NCBI GenBank assembly: GCA_017457155.1 | Contig: JAFTHZ010000016.1 | Span: 1-64,000 of the forward strand | DNA from: Ruminococcus sp. | GTDB taxonomy: Bacteria; Bacillota; Clostridia; Oscillospirales; Acutalibacteraceae | Direction of reading: 5' to 3' | Length of the DNA: 64,000 nucleotides | Part shown: piece by piece, positions 16,750-26,516 of the stretch | Layout: each line of letters begins with the position of its first letter | Position numbering within the stretch: position 1 is the first letter of the stretch | Notes under the pieces: generated by a model | Seen by the model: only the letters and a program-made list of their open reading frames with translations | Told to the model about the DNA's origin: nothing | Databases searched by the model: none | Translations under genes and position numbers: made by a program

Positions 16750-17616
16750 TCAGTCCTTCTGCCAGATTGCAGTGCTGCCACAGGGAAGTACCAGTCCGCT
16801 GGCGGTAACAGGCAGACCGATCTCGTCACAGGTGACGGTGCCGCCCATTCTGGGGACAATGACAGAGCTGATGATATACTTCATAACTGAGGGAGAAAGT
16901 CCCGCTGTGTATGAATTGAGTATGAAAAACCGTGCATCGTCATGAAGAAGCCCTGCGCAAAGCTCAACAAATGAGTAGATATTCTCCTCAAGTCTCCAGA
17001 CCTCTCCTGAGGGACCTCTGCCATATGAGGGAGGGTCCATAATGATACCATGGTACTTGTTGCCACGGCGGATCTCACGATTGACAAACTTGATGCAGTC
17101 ATCCACAAGCCATCTGACAGGCTTATCCTGCAGACCGCTCTCACGGGCATTGTCTCTTGCCCACTGGACCATACCCTTGGAGGCATCCACATGACACACA
17201 CGGGCGCCTGCGTTAAGACACGCAAGGGTGGCACAGCCTGTATATCCGAAGAGGTTGAGGACGCTGAGCTCCTTGTCGGAGGACCTGATGATATCCCCTG
17301 CAAAATCCCAGTTGACAGCCTGCTCGGGAAAAACACCTGTATGCTTGAATCCCATAGTGCGCACATTGAAGCTGAGATCATCGTATTTTATGTTCCATCT
17401 GTCAGGAAGATTTCTGTATACCTCCCACTTGCCGCCGCCCTGCTTTGAGCGGATGTATCGTGCGTGGGCAGTCTTCCATCGGCTGTCCTTCTTCTCTGTA
17501 TTCCATATTATCTGGGGGTCAGGTCTGATAAGGATAATGTCGCCCCAGCGCTCAAGCCTCTCGCCGTTGCTACAGTCAAGAAGCTCGTAATCTCTGAATC
17601 TGTCGGCAACTCTCAT
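16750..17616 (-). CDS. Class I SAM-dependent methyltransferase (RlmK/RlmI-like domain)
   Basis: This is a 288-residue protein. The SAM-binding motifs are NLFGYTGCAT near 125, VDASKGMVQWA near 150 and a catalytic-type DPPSYGRG near 200. These match the C-terminal half of RlmI/RlmK 23S rRNA cytosine/guanine methyltransferases. The N-terminal half (DRFRDYELLDCSNGERLERWG) is the small beta domain seen in this subgroup, without a PUA or THUMP domain. The substrate is not certain, but rRNA is likely. The ATG overlaps the glmM stop (ATGA), so translation is coupled to glmM although the functions appear unrelated. Confidence 0.82.
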   Translation of the reverse strand: MRVADRFRDYELLDCSNGERLERWGDIILIRPDPQIIWNTEKKDSRWKTAHARYIRSKQGGGKWEVYRNLPDRWNIKYDDLSFNVRTMGFKHTGVFPEQAVNWDFAGDIIRSSDKELSVLNLFGYTGCATLACLNAGARVCHVDASKGMVQWARDNARESGLQDKPVRWLVDDCIKFVNREIRRGNKYHGIIMDPPSYGRGPSGEVWRLEENIYSFVELCAGLLHDDARFFILNSYTAGLSPSVMKYIISSVIVPRMGGTVTCDEIGLPVTASGLVLPCGSTAIWQKD

Positions 17617-18965
17617 CAGCAGAGACGCTCCTTTATGACAGCTGCGGTCTCGTTGGCAAGGCGTGATATCTCAGCATAATCCTCACCCTCCAGCATAACG
17701 CGGATGATGGGCTCTGTGCCTGAGAGTCTCACAAGTATTCTTCCCCTGCCCTCCAGGATATTATCAACTCTCTTGATTTCTTCTTTGATTTCTTTATCTG
17801 TGTAGAATTTGTTTTTGTTCTCGTTGGCTACCTTAACATTGATGAGAACCTGGGGGAAACGCTCCATCAATGTTGCAATAGAAGAAAGGCGAGCCTGACG
17901 GCGGTTGATAAGACTCAGAAGCTGTGCACCTGTGAGCTGGCCGTCGCCTGTGGTAGAATAATCCAGACAGATAACGTGACCTGACTGCTCGCCACCGATG
18001 TTGTAGTCCTCCAGTCTCATAGCCTCCAGAACATATCTGTCGCCAACCTTTGTGGAGACAAAGTTCATTCCGTTTGCCTCACAGAACTTCTGGAAGCCCA
18101 TATTGGTCATAACCGTTCCCACAACTGTGTTGCGGTTGAGCTTGCCTCTGCTCTTGAAATCAGCTGCGATGATAGCAATAATAAAATCACCGTCAACCAG
18201 CTCTCCGTGGTCATCCACAGCAAGGCATCTGTCTGCGTCTCCGTCAAAAGCAAGGCCTGCATCCAAACCATTGTCGCGGACGTATTTCATGAGAGTCTCG
18301 GTATGAGTTGAGCCGCAGTTCTCGTTAATATTGATTCCGTCGGGATGATCAAATAGCATATGACACTGAGCGCCCAGCTTCTCAAAAAGCTTCTTGGCTG
18401 TGCGGGAAGCAGAACCGTTGGAGCAATCCAGCGCAATACGCATACCGGAAAGGTCATAGTCAACGGTAGATACAACATGGTCAATATATTTGTCCGCAGC
18501 ATCTGTAACATACTCTACTGTGCCGATGTCATCACCCTCGCAGACCTTGTAGGGCTGTGAACTGTCCAGAACGATGGACTCAATCTGATCTTCCAGCTCA
18601 TCAGGAAGCTTGAATCCCTCGTCATTGAACAGCTTGATTCCGTTGAACTCATAGGGATTATGAGAAGCAGAAATCATAATACCTGCATCGGCCTTGTACT
18701 CCTTCACGAGATATGCTACAGCAGGAGTAGGAACAACTCCAAGAATCTTAACATTGGCACCTACAGAACAAAGTCCTGCAATCAGCGCACCCTCAAGCAT
18801 ATCACCTGAGAGACGGGTGTCCTTGCCGATAACAAAGGTGGGGTGAGCAACCTCTTCGCTTGTGAGTACCATGGCAGCAGCTCTGCCGATGTTCATAGCA
18901 AGCTCACAGGTGAGCTCTGTATTAGCGACGCCTCTTGCGCCGTCTGTTCCGAATAATCTTCCCAT
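17616..18965 (-). CDS. glmM: Phosphoglucosamine mutase
   Basis: This 449-residue enzyme interconverts glucosamine-6-phosphate and glucosamine-1-phosphate, on the route to UDP-GlcNAc for peptidoglycan. The opening MGRLFGTDGARGVAN is diagnostic. The active-site serine loop GIMISASHNPYEFNG, the metal loop DGDADRCLAVD, the sugar loop GGEQSGH and the phosphate loop RLSGTEPIIRVM are all intact. The ribosome site CGGAGGTCAATT precedes the ATG. It is the first gene before the methyltransferase with a 110-base spacer to ruvB. Confidence 0.96.
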   Translation of the reverse strand: MGRLFGTDGARGVANTELTCELAMNIGRAAAMVLTSEEVAHPTFVIGKDTRLSGDMLEGALIAGLCSVGANVKILGVVPTPAVAYLVKEYKADAGIMISASHNPYEFNGIKLFNDEGFKLPDELEDQIESIVLDSSQPYKVCEGDDIGTVEYVTDAADKYIDHVVSTVDYDLSGMRIALDCSNGSASRTAKKLFEKLGAQCHMLFDHPDGININENCGSTHTETLMKYVRDNGLDAGLAFDGDADRCLAVDDHGELVDGDFIIAIIAADFKSRGKLNRNTVVGTVMTNMGFQKFCEANGMNFVSTKVGDRYVLEAMRLEDYNIGGEQSGHVICLDYSTTGDGQLTGAQLLSLINRRQARLSSIATLMERFPQVLINVKVANENKNKFYTDKEIKEEIKRVDNILEGRGRILVRLSGTEPIIRVMLEGEDYAEISRLANETAAVIKERLC

Positions 18966-19075
18966 AATTGACCTCCGAAAAATTTATTTGATACGATTAA
19001 TCTCTATAAATATCTATGCCGTTATCAGCGGCAAATTCTGTTTCTGACAAAATAAACTGAAAGCTTTGACCAAGC

Positions 19076-20140
19076 TCAGAACAAGGTAGGCTGACAGTCG
19101 CAATCTTTGCCGTCTTTCTTTATTCCCAGATGCTCATAAGCAAGGTTTGTGACACAGCGGCCGCGGGGTGTTCGTGACAGAAATCCTATCTGCATAAGAT
19201 AGGGCTCGTACACATCCTCGATGGTGACAGCTTCCTCGCCTATTGCCGCAGCGATTGTGTCAAGTCCCACAGGACCTCCGCCGTAGTTGTTTATCATGGC
19301 CATAAGCATTCTTCTGTCGTTCTGATCAAGTCCCAGCGAATCTATCTCCAGTCTGTCCAGAGCATCCTTTGCTATTTCATAGGTGATGACTCCGCTGCCG
19401 CACACCTGTGCGAAATCACGGACACGCTTGAGCAGTCGGTTTGCGATTCGAGGTGTTCCGCGGGATCTGGATGCAAGCTCCAGTGCTCCGTCAGGGTCGA
19501 TATCTATACCGAGGATTCCTGCTGAGCGGGTGATAATACCCGACAACTCCTCGGGGCTGTACAGCTCAAGTCTGAGCACAACTCCGAATCTGTCACGCAA
19601 GGGGGCTGAGAGCTGTCCCGCACGGGTGGTAGCTCCAACCAGCGTGAACCTTGGCAGAGGCAGGTGATAGGACGCAGCCATCTGACCTTTGCCTGTTATG
19701 ATGTCTATGGCAAAATCCTCCATAGAAGGATAGAGAATCTCCTCTACCGCACGGCTCATACGATGAATCTCATCGATAAACAGTACATCTCCGGGGTTGA
19801 GGTTTGTGAGCAACGCCGCCAGATCCCCGGGTTTTTCAATGGCAGGGCCAGAGGTGATTCGGATGTTCACACCCAGCTCGTTGGCAATAATAGCTGAGAG
19901 GGTGGTTTTTCCAAGTCCGGGAGGGCCGTAGAGAAGCACATGATCCAGAGCCTCTCCTCTGAGCTTTGCCGCCTCAATGTATACCTTCAGATTATCTTTG
20001 ACCTTCTCCTGACCTACATAGTCATCAAAGGTCTTGGGACGGAGAGGATTGTCTCCCTCAAGGGTGTCTGTAGGTATCTCCGATGTATCGACTATTCTGT
20101 TTTCAAAATCAAAGTCGTCTGTAAAAACATTTGAACTCAT
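19076..20140 (-). CDS. ruvB: Holliday junction branch-migration helicase RuvB
   Basis: This 354-residue AAA+ motor drives branch migration at Holliday junctions with RuvA. Walker [12 protein letters not shown], Walker [11 protein letters not shown], sensor [19 protein letters not shown] and the C-terminal winged helix with FLSRTPRGR are visible. It is the last gene of ruvC-ruvA-ruvB on the minus strand, 2 bases after ruvA. Confidence 0.97.
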   Translation of the reverse strand: MSSNVFTDDFDFENRIVDTSEIPTDTLEGDNPLRPKTFDDYVGQEKVKDNLKVYIEAAKLRGEALDHVLLYGPPGLGKTTLSAIIANELGVNIRITSGPAIEKPGDLAALLTNLNPGDVLFIDEIHRMSRAVEEILYPSMEDFAIDIITGKGQMAASYHLPLPRFTLVGATTRAGQLSAPLRDRFGVVLRLELYSPEELSGIITRSAGILGIDIDPDGALELASRSRGTPRIANRLLKRVRDFAQVCGSGVITYEIAKDALDRLEIDSLGLDQNDRRMLMAMINNYGGGPVGLDTIAAAIGEEAVTIEDVYEPYLMQIGFLSRTPRGRCVTNLAYEHLGIKKDGKDCDCQPTLF

Positions 20141-20142
20141 AA

Positions 20143-20736
20143 TTATCTACCCATTCTTCTCAAGGTTTGTGCGATAAGCTGTTCCACCGTAAGTGTGGGA
20201 TCAAGCTTACTGAGCACGGGGGTAACATCTGCAGAGGAATATCCCAGCACCGCCAGAGCAGCCACAGCCTTGGGGATGTTGCCTGTGTCGGCGATAACAG
20301 ATCCGCCCATATCCACCGAAATCTCTGATGTAGCCAGTCCCTTCATCTTGTCCTTAAGCTCAAGAATGATTCGCTGGGCAAGCTTTGGACCAACTCCGGA
20401 AGCACGGGTCAGGGATTTTACGTCTCCTGAAGCAACAGCCATGGCCACCTGCTCAGGAGAGAGTTCACTGAGAATCGAAAGCGCCATCTTGGGTCCTACA
20501 CCCGAAACTCCGATGAGAGTACGAAAGGTGGTCAGCTCCGACTGTCCTGCAAAGCCAAACAGCTCCATGGCATCTTCTCTCACATTCAGGTGAGTATAAA
20601 GGATGACCTCGCTGTTGAGCTTTATGCTGCGCTGAGTATTGACGGTGGTCTGGCATTTGTAGCCAACTCCCCCACACTCAACAACCGCAAATCCAGGCTC
20701 CATATGAATAAGGGTTCCTCGGACTGAATAAAACAT
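20143..20736 (-). CDS. ruvA: Holliday junction DNA-binding protein RuvA
   Basis: This 197-residue protein forms the tetrameric platform that holds the four-way junction. The N-terminal OB fold starts [15 protein letters not shown]. Two helix-hairpin-helix motifs ([16 protein letters not shown] and [19 protein letters not shown]) follow, and a C-terminal RuvB-binding domain ends QTLRRMGR. A ribosome site CGAGGTAGATT is adjacent. Confidence 0.96.
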   Translation of the reverse strand: MFYSVRGTLIHMEPGFAVVECGGVGYKCQTTVNTQRSIKLNSEVILYTHLNVREDAMELFGFAGQSELTTFRTLIGVSGVGPKMALSILSELSPEQVAMAVASGDVKSLTRASGVGPKLAQRIILELKDKMKGLATSEISVDMGGSVIADTGNIPKAVAALAVLGYSSADVTPVLSKLDPTLTVEQLIAQTLRRMGR

Positions 20737-20789
20737 AATCTACCTCGTAAAAAAACTGATTTAACTATTATTGAGAGAACTTACAGGGG

Positions 20790-21299
20790 TTACTTTATCC
20801 CGCTGTTTCTCATCTGAAGTCGGACGCCTGTGCCTGCAGCATGGACATGACATATAGCAACCGCAAGAGCATCTGCGGTATCATCGTATCTGGGCATTTT
20901 TGAGAGCTTCAACAAACGCTTGGTCATCTCCATAACCTGAGGCTTCTTTGCCTTGCCGTAACCAGTGACTGCAGTCTTAACCTGCAAAGGAGTGTACTCA
21001 TACACAGGAATACCCGCAAGCCTTGCAGAGAGGAGAATGACTCCACGTGCCTCTGCAACCATGATGCCTGTCTTCTGATTATTCTGAAAATACAAAGACT
21101 CGATGGACAATGCATCAGGTCTGACCTCAGCTATAAGTCGGTTCATATTCTCAAAAATTATCTGAAGCCTTTCATCAAAAGGTGTGTCCGCGTCGGTGGT
21201 GATGGCACCGCAGCCCAGTGCCTGATAGGACGCTCCCTGAAAGGATATCACCCCATAACCCACAATGGCATACCCGGGGTCTATTCCAAGAACGATCAT
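20790..21299 (-). CDS. ruvC: Holliday junction resolvase RuvC
   Basis: This 169-residue endonuclease starts MIVLGIDPG at 21299, which is preferred to an upstream ATG because the family starts there and a G-rich ribosome site (GGGGGGTG) is in place. The catalytic acids are in GIDPGYAIVGYG, SIESLYFQ and YDDTADALAVAICH. It resolves Holliday junctions, and its location ahead of ruvA-ruvB is the usual order. Confidence 0.95.
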   Translation of the reverse strand: MIVLGIDPGYAIVGYGVISFQGASYQALGCGAITTDADTPFDERLQIIFENMNRLIAEVRPDALSIESLYFQNNQKTGIMVAEARGVILLSARLAGIPVYEYTPLQVKTAVTGYGKAKKPQVMEMTKRLLKLSKMPRYDDTADALAVAICHVHAAGTGVRLQMRNSGIK

Positions 21300-21428
21300 A
21301 TCCGCACCCCCCTGCAAAGTGGCATAGTAGGCCACATTAATTTCCATAATAAAGTATTATAACATACAAGTATATAATTAGCAACTTTTTATGCATGTTT
21401 TTTTCAAAAAATAATCTATTTTTTTGAA

Positions 21429-21456
21429 CAAAAAATCCTCACCATAAAGGTGAGGA
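21429..21456 (-). terminator. Terminator of the small lipoprotein gene
   Basis: CCTCACC (21437-21443) and GGTGAGG (21449-21455) form a 7-bp stem, followed on the minus strand by ATTTTTTG. Confidence 0.75.
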
Positions 21457-21521
21457 AATCAGATAAACTTAAGACATAAAAAACCTCTTCAAATTCGATG
21501 ATTCAGCAATCGACGCACTTG

Positions 21522-21887
21522 TTATTCCGAGGTTGGGATTTTCAAAAAAGTCAGGGAATTTCCCATATATGACAGCACCGCTCTGTCCGGGTATACATCA
21601 TAGGCGAAAACATAGGTTCTGAACATATTGTCAGCGGTGATATATAGTCTCTCCTCGTCAACGGAATAAACCCCGCCGAAAGAGACAGCCTCATCCCCCG
21701 AGGCTGTCTCAAGCGTCACATATGCTCTGTCATCACTAAAGCGAAGAACACAACTTGTACCGTTTGAATTTTTACACTGCCATGAGGATGTGACAAGCTC
21801 ATCCTGAGGCAAAACAATGACCCTCTCACACCCACAGAAAAGGATGAGAAAAGTCGGCAATAGGATAGTTATTAACATTCTTTTCAT
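21522..21887 (-). CDS. Small lipoprotein of unknown function
   Basis: This 121-residue protein has a signal peptide ending ILFCGC, which is a lipobox-like site with Cys20 as the probable anchor. The mature part is a compact beta-strand domain (SSWQCKNSNGTSCVLRF, then AYVTLETAS, RLYITADN and AVLSYMGNSLTFLKI). That pattern resembles small lipocalin-like barrels, also seen at 7658-8305. It is monocistronic, with its own terminator, and divergent from the DUF2804 gene. I do not recognise a specific function. Confidence 0.72.
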   Translation of the reverse strand: MKRMLITILLPTFLILFCGCERVIVLPQDELVTSSWQCKNSNGTSCVLRFSDDRAYVTLETASGDEAVSFGGVYSVDEERLYITADNMFRTYVFAYDVYPDRAVLSYMGNSLTFLKIPTSE

Positions 21888-21999
21888 GCTATGTCACCTG
21901 ATTTTTATAAAAATTTACTGTATTTTTTTGAAAGCATTGAATTAAGAATCAAAAGATGTATAATTATAATATCAAACCAATCCGAAGGAGTGTTACCGA

Positions 22000-23004
22000 A
22001 TGCAAAGTGAAATCACAAAAATCACTGATGTGTTCGATTCTTCCGGTCAGGTCAGCACTGTAGGCTGGAGCAAACAGCCTGTGTTTGTGCTGGATAAATC
22101 CCATTGTAAAAAGCGCATGTCTTTCTATGAGAGAGACAGTTACATGATAACAAACGATCGCGTTTCTATATATCTTACAGTATCTGAAAACGGAGCTAAC
22201 TCCGAGATTTCCATTGTTATTGCTGACCACGAAACAGGCAATATCGACAGCCGTACCCTGAGAAAATATATGTCATTCGGTAAGCTGGATATGCCTGCAA
22301 CAAGCAAAAACGGAGATGTGACCTTTGCTGATACAAGAGCAGGAGTCAATTTCTCAAATACTGCACTCAAAAGATATATCCGCTGTGACTGCGTGGATTT
22401 CTCTGACGACAAGAATCTGTACATCAACATTGCACTGGAAGAAGGTACCGACGAGAGTCTTAACACCCTGATTCCTGCAAAGAAAAACAAGAGAAACTTC
22501 TACCTGAAGCGCTTTTTGCCTGCCCTGCGCCCCTCGGGTGTAGTGCGTTGCGGAGGTGCTGAATACACCTTTACGCCTGAGGACAGCTTTGCGTTTTTGG
22601 ACTGGCAGAGATGCCTGATGAACGACAAATCCTGTCATCATGGTCTGTACGCAGACACAAGGATAAACGGACATCAGTTCTCGCTGTGTCTGGCAGGTGG
22701 CATCGGAAACACCTTCAAAGGCTCCGAAAACTGCTACTTCTATGACGGAAAGATCCACAAGCTGGCATCTGTGAAAGCAGACGGAAACGATGATAAGCTG
22801 GACAAAACCTGGCATTTCACCGCAGGAAGCTCAGCCCTGGATATTACCTTCAGACCTGAGATCAAAGGCGGTCATCTGATGGCACAGAAATGCGCCAGCA
22901 AAACCATTGTTTTCGGCAGACTTCAGGGTACTATACAGCAGTATGACACTGATCCTGTGGTACTTGATGCGGTGCCTGCACACATTGAATTTTCTATGAT
23001 ATAA
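22000..23004 (+). CDS. DUF2804 family protein
   Basis: This 334-residue soluble protein has the family hallmarks as I recall them: an N-terminal block with GQVSTVGWSKQP, a central WQRCLMNDKSCHHG-like motif, and a C-terminal beta region with LDITFRPE and FGRLQGTI. DUF2804 proteins are related to the hydroxyneurosporene-synthase-like/AttH lipocalin-type fold and have no proven function in Firmicutes. The start follows CGAAGGAGTG. The gene stands alone between divergent and convergent neighbours. Confidence 0.82.
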   Translation: MQSEITKITDVFDSSGQVSTVGWSKQPVFVLDKSHCKKRMSFYERDSYMITNDRVSIYLTVSENGANSEISIVIADHETGNIDSRTLRKYMSFGKLDMPATSKNGDVTFADTRAGVNFSNTALKRYIRCDCVDFSDDKNLYINIALEEGTDESLNTLIPAKKNKRNFYLKRFLPALRPSGVVRCGGAEYTFTPEDSFAFLDWQRCLMNDKSCHHGLYADTRINGHQFSLCLAGGIGNTFKGSENCYFYDGKIHKLASVKADGNDDKLDKTWHFTAGSSALDITFRPEIKGGHLMAQKCASKTIVFGRLQGTIQQYDTDPVVLDAVPAHIEFSMI

Positions 23005-23007
23005 AAC

Positions 23008-23042
23008 AAAAAGTACACCTATATGAAAGGTGTACTTTTTTT
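23008..23042. terminator. Terminator after the DUF2804 gene
   Basis: AAAGTACACCT (23010-23020) and AGGTGTACTTT (23028-23038) form an 11-bp stem followed by T residues. The A tract on the other side would also serve the convergent minus-strand gene. Confidence 0.88.
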
Positions 23043-23054
23043 GCTTTTTTGTAT

Positions 23055-23086
23055 TCAAAAAGGTCCTCCCCTATGGGAAGGACCTT
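23055..23086 (-). terminator. Terminator of the LCP gene
   Basis: AAGGTCC...TCCC pairs with GGGA...AGGACCTT around CTAT with one bulged base, and T residues follow on the minus strand. Confidence 0.8.
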
Positions 23087-23100
23087 AACTTTGCTATTGA

Positions 23101-24192
23101 TTAATTCTGGACAAAATCCTCTTCGTAGATAAAGGTGCCCAGGTCTGCTCGTGCCTGATTCCAATCGGAAACAAGGATAACAGAACCTGCGTCGTTGTAG
23201 CCGTAGTACCAGTTGCCGTCTGCAGGCATAGCACACTGCTCTACATCATACTTCAGGTATGTGAGGGAGTCTGCAACAAGGCTCTGGATCTCGGTCTTCT
23301 TCAGGTCTGTTGTAACAGAGGGACCGACGCTGTTTACAATCTGGACAATCTCTGTGAGAGAGGCATCCTTCATATTATTGATAACGGCCTCAAGGAACTT
23401 TCTCTGACGGTCTGTACGGTCCCAGTCATCGCCTGAGAAGGTCTGACCGTTATATGTGCCGCCTCGGTTTCTGGCATACCAGAGGGACTGCTGTCCATCG
23501 AGAGTGACCATTCCCTCAGTTGCATAGAGATAGTGATCAGTCTGGCCGTTCTCGACCAGCTGAGCGTTGATGTAGTCAATCTCATTCTGAGTTACATACA
23601 GCTCTACTCCGCCCATAATATCAACGATCTCCTTGAAGGTGGAGAAGTTAACAGTTGCGTATCTGTCGATCTTGATTCCGTAGTTTGCCTCGATGGTCTG
23701 GATAGAGCGGGCTGCACCACCCTCTGCGTAGGCATAGTTGAGCTTGTGAGAGCATACTCCAGGAATCTCAACGTAGGTGTCACGCAGGAAGGATGTCATC
23801 TTCAGCTTCTGGTTAACGTTGTCAATAGAGAGCAGGATCATGGTATCAGAGAGACCTGCGTCACCGTATCTGTCGGTACCAAAGAGCATAATATTGAGAA
23901 CATAGTCACTGTTGAGAAGTGAGTTATTGTTCTTATCTGTGGCAGTGCTCTGTGCATTTCCACCTACATTACCGGTCTGCTGGGGATTCGGAGTCTGAGT
24001 GCCCAGGTGTTCATAACCAATGCTGTTGATTGTAGCATAAGCATACAGGGACACACAACCTCCCACAAGAAGCAACAGAGAAATCACAAGAGACACAATT
24101 CTGATGGTGAGAACCTTGTTGTTCTTCTTGGGTTTGCTGTTGGAATCTATATTCAATTTAGCACGATTGTTGATATCGATATAATCGCTCAT
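23101..24192 (-). CDS. LytR-CpsA-Psr (LCP) family wall-polymer ligase
   Basis: This 363-residue protein has a short cytoplasmic head, one transmembrane segment (about 28-53), a low-complexity spacer, and an LCP domain. Visible LCP motifs are LFGTDRYGDAGLSDTMILLS, the paired arginine segment SFLRDTYVEIPG, KLNYAYAEGG and WYARNRGG. Family members attach teichoic acids, capsule or other polyprenyl-linked polymers to peptidoglycan outside the cell. The ribosome site AAGGAGAAGG precedes the ATG at 24192. It is monocistronic, with its own terminator. Confidence 0.92.
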   Translation of the reverse strand: MSDYIDINNRAKLNIDSNSKPKKNNKVLTIRIVSLVISLLLLVGGCVSLYAYATINSIGYEHLGTQTPNPQQTGNVGGNAQSTATDKNNNSLLNSDYVLNIMLFGTDRYGDAGLSDTMILLSIDNVNQKLKMTSFLRDTYVEIPGVCSHKLNYAYAEGGAARSIQTIEANYGIKIDRYATVNFSTFKEIVDIMGGVELYVTQNEIDYINAQLVENGQTDHYLYATEGMVTLDGQQSLWYARNRGGTYNGQTFSGDDWDRTDRQRKFLEAVINNMKDASLTEIVQIVNSVGPSVTTDLKKTEIQSLVADSLTYLKYDVEQCAMPADGNWYYGYNDAGSVILVSDWNQARADLGTFIYEEDFVQN

Positions 24193-24231
24193 ATACCTTC
24201 TCCTTCCGAAAAAATGAATATCTGAACACAG

Positions 24232-24262
24232 AAAAAATTGTCAGAAAATGAATTACTGACAA
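24232..24262 (-). terminator. Possible terminator downstream of yfbR
   Basis: TTGTCAG (24238-24244) and CTGACAA (24256-24262) form a 7-bp stem with six T after it on the minus strand. The stretch between yfbR and the LCP gene (24193-24407) otherwise looks like plain AT-rich leader. Confidence 0.5.
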
Positions 24263-24407
24263 AATTCTTCAAATATCATTATACCTCTATAAAATCAAGT
24301 TATTGTTCTATAACAGAAATATACACAGGAATAATATGAATTTCGTATTAACTTTTCATAAGTTTCGGGATATTGTCGGCAAAAGCTCCCAAAGAAACAC
24401 AGTTCCC

Positions 24408-24989
24408 TTATTCAAGCTCATCCAAAGTCAGCTCATAGGCAGGCAGGAACTCCTCCATAAACACCTCAAGAGCAGGAAGCCTCATATTGCTCAGGCTGTC
24501 TCGGATAGTCCGCTCTGCCTTGACAAATTCAGTATTGCCCATTCGTATCTCGCAGATACATTTGATGAGGGCAGAAAGCTTGTCGGCCGCCTTCACATAC
24601 ACACGCAGTTGTTCGTCTGCTTTTGAGGAATCGATGAGAGGCTCGTATGTTGCTCTGAGATAATCGGGAAGCATAGACAGAAGCCTCTGCTCCGAGACCT
24701 GCTCTATACGCTGATAGGCATTTTTGATCTCATCATCATAGTATTTTATGGGTGTGGGCATATCCCCAGTGATGGTCTCGCTCGCATCATGAAACACAGC
24801 CATAACCGCCGCTCTGTCTGCAGACAGTCCTGCAGAAAATTTCTCATTAGCAATAGTAACCAATGCATGAGCAAGCAGCGCTACCTCATGGCTGTGCTCG
24901 CTGATGTTTTCTTCTTTTGTGTTGTTCATAAGCCCCCAGCGGTTGATGTAACGCATACGGGAAAGCATGGCAAAAAAATTGTAATTCAT
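24408..24989 (-). CDS. HD-domain 5'-deoxynucleotidase (YfbR-like)
   Basis: This 193-residue protein removes the phosphate from deoxynucleoside 5'-monophosphates in E. coli YfbR. The hallmark opening (MLSRMRYINRWGLM), then the HD residues SEHSHEVALLAHAL, the FHDASETITGDMPTP segment and a C-terminal AADKLSALIKC block are present. Divergent to the dipeptidase gene; AGGTTATATT precedes its ATG. A role in dNMP balance fits the family; substrate range is not visible. Confidence 0.88.
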   Translation of the reverse strand: MNYNFFAMLSRMRYINRWGLMNNTKEENISEHSHEVALLAHALVTIANEKFSAGLSADRAAVMAVFHDASETITGDMPTPIKYYDDEIKNAYQRIEQVSEQRLLSMLPDYLRATYEPLIDSSKADEQLRVYVKAADKLSALIKCICEIRMGNTEFVKAERTIRDSLSNMRLPALEVFMEEFLPAYELTLDELE

Positions 24990-25115
24990 AATATAACCTC
25001 AGAATCAAAAAAGTTAGTGCAATTTGTAATATATTGTGGTATACTGATATATATTATATACTATACCGCTCGTTTGGTAAAGTTATTTTTATTTTTATCT
25101 ACTTCGGAGGACACT

Positions 25116-26477
25116 ATGAGCTTTGGTGAAAAAATACTTAACTATAAAGAGGAATTCCTCAGAGACCTTGACGAACTTATGAAGATCCGCTCTGTGTATG
25201 CAGAGGATCCAAAAAAATGCAAAGATGCCCTTGACTGGATGCTGAAGAAGGCCGAGAGCTTTGGTCTTGTGACAAAGAACATCGAAAACAAGGCAGGCCA
25301 TGCAGAACTTGGTGAAGGAGGAAAGCTTTGTGCTACTCTCACCCACCTTGATGTGGTGCCTGCAGGTGAGCACTGGGATTGCGAGCCCTTTGCACTGACA
25401 GAGAAGGACGGCAAGTATCTGGGCAGAGGCATTGCCGACGACAAGGGTCCCGCCCTTCTGACCCTATACTGTCTGAGAGCCCTCAAGGATGAGGGTGTTG
25501 TGGGAAACAATACTCTCAGGGCTATCTTTGGCACAGACGAAGAGGTAGGAATGACTGATGTTGTGGCATACTTCTCAAAAGAGCAGATGCCTGATATGTC
25601 CTTTACTCCTGACTCAGGCTATGGTATATGTGCCGCAGAAAAGGGAATACTCCAGCTGGAGATATCCACCAAAAACCGCAACGCAGAAATACTGACAGAG
25701 CTCAAGGGAGGAACCGCTACAAATGCTGTTCCCGACAAAGCATATGCACTACTCAACTGCACCGAGAATGACGACCATCAGCTTATGCGACTGGCAGATG
25801 CCAAAGAGGGTGACTTTGAGTTTCGATACACCATCGACGGCCTGATGATTATCAGCCGCGGAAAGGCTGCCCACGCCTGCGAGCCTCATCTGGGTCAGAA
25901 CGCCATATCAGAGCTGGTAGACCTGCTGGCTTCTAACTTTGCCCTGAGCTCTCTGGGCAATCTGTGCTCCTTTATCTCTACCAATATACGCACAGAATAC
26001 GACGGCACATCTCTGGGCATGAAAATGCGCGACTCCCAGTCCGGCGCACTGACAGTCTGCCTCTCCACAATCTGCATTGACGATGTAAACGCAAAAGCTA
26101 CCATCGACATCAGATACCCTGTTACCTTCGGAGGCAAGGAGCTTATCCGTCGTGTCAAGAAGGCCGCTGAATATGAGAACGTGGACGTAAAGATTCTCTC
26201 TCACACTTTGCCCCTGTGTCTGGATGAAAGCAAGCCTATCATAGGAATCCTCAAGGACTCCTACGCCGAGATCTGCTCTGAAGAACCTGATATGTACTCC
26301 ACAGGTGGCGGAACCTACGCCAGAAAGCTGGGAGGAAACGGCGTTGCCTTCGGTCCTGTGTTCCCCGGTGAGGACGCAAGGCTCCACAACAGCAACGAGG
26401 GAATCAACACCGAAAACTTCTGGAAGCACGCTCAGATATGCCTTGAGGCAATGTACAGAATGTACACCGCAGAATAA
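25116..26477 (+). CDS. Sapep/PepV-type M20 metallo-dipeptidase
   Basis: The true start is ATG 25116 (MSFGEKIL), with CGGAGGACACT upstream; the reading frame is open further 5' but overlaps yfbR. The 453-residue zinc peptidase shows metal ligands in THLDVVPAG, GIADDKGP, GTDEEVGMTD and the C-terminal HNSNEGI. These fit the PepV/Sapep group of M20 peptidases that cleave dipeptides with an unblocked N-terminus. A lid domain (about 175-380) is inserted, as in PepV. The protein is cytoplasmic, with no signal peptide. The downstream membrane-protein gene follows at 39 bases. Confidence 0.9.
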   Translation: MSFGEKILNYKEEFLRDLDELMKIRSVYAEDPKKCKDALDWMLKKAESFGLVTKNIENKAGHAELGEGGKLCATLTHLDVVPAGEHWDCEPFALTEKDGKYLGRGIADDKGPALLTLYCLRALKDEGVVGNNTLRAIFGTDEEVGMTDVVAYFSKEQMPDMSFTPDSGYGICAAEKGILQLEISTKNRNAEILTELKGGTATNAVPDKAYALLNCTENDDHQLMRLADAKEGDFEFRYTIDGLMIISRGKAAHACEPHLGQNAISELVDLLASNFALSSLGNLCSFISTNIRTEYDGTSLGMKMRDSQSGALTVCLSTICIDDVNAKATIDIRYPVTFGGKELIRRVKKAAEYENVDVKILSHTLPLCLDESKPIIGILKDSYAEICSEEPDMYSTGGGTYARKLGGNGVAFGPVFPGEDARLHNSNEGINTENFWKHAQICLEAMYRMYTAE

Positions 26478-26516
26478 TCATCTTCTGAATCAGCTGAGCT
26501 CTGAAAGGAGAACTAA

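Noticed and set aside
24789..25115. An N-terminal extension of the Sapep dipeptidase.
   Set aside because: The extension runs antisense through yfbR and its promoter region, and a strong ribosome site marks ATG 25116.
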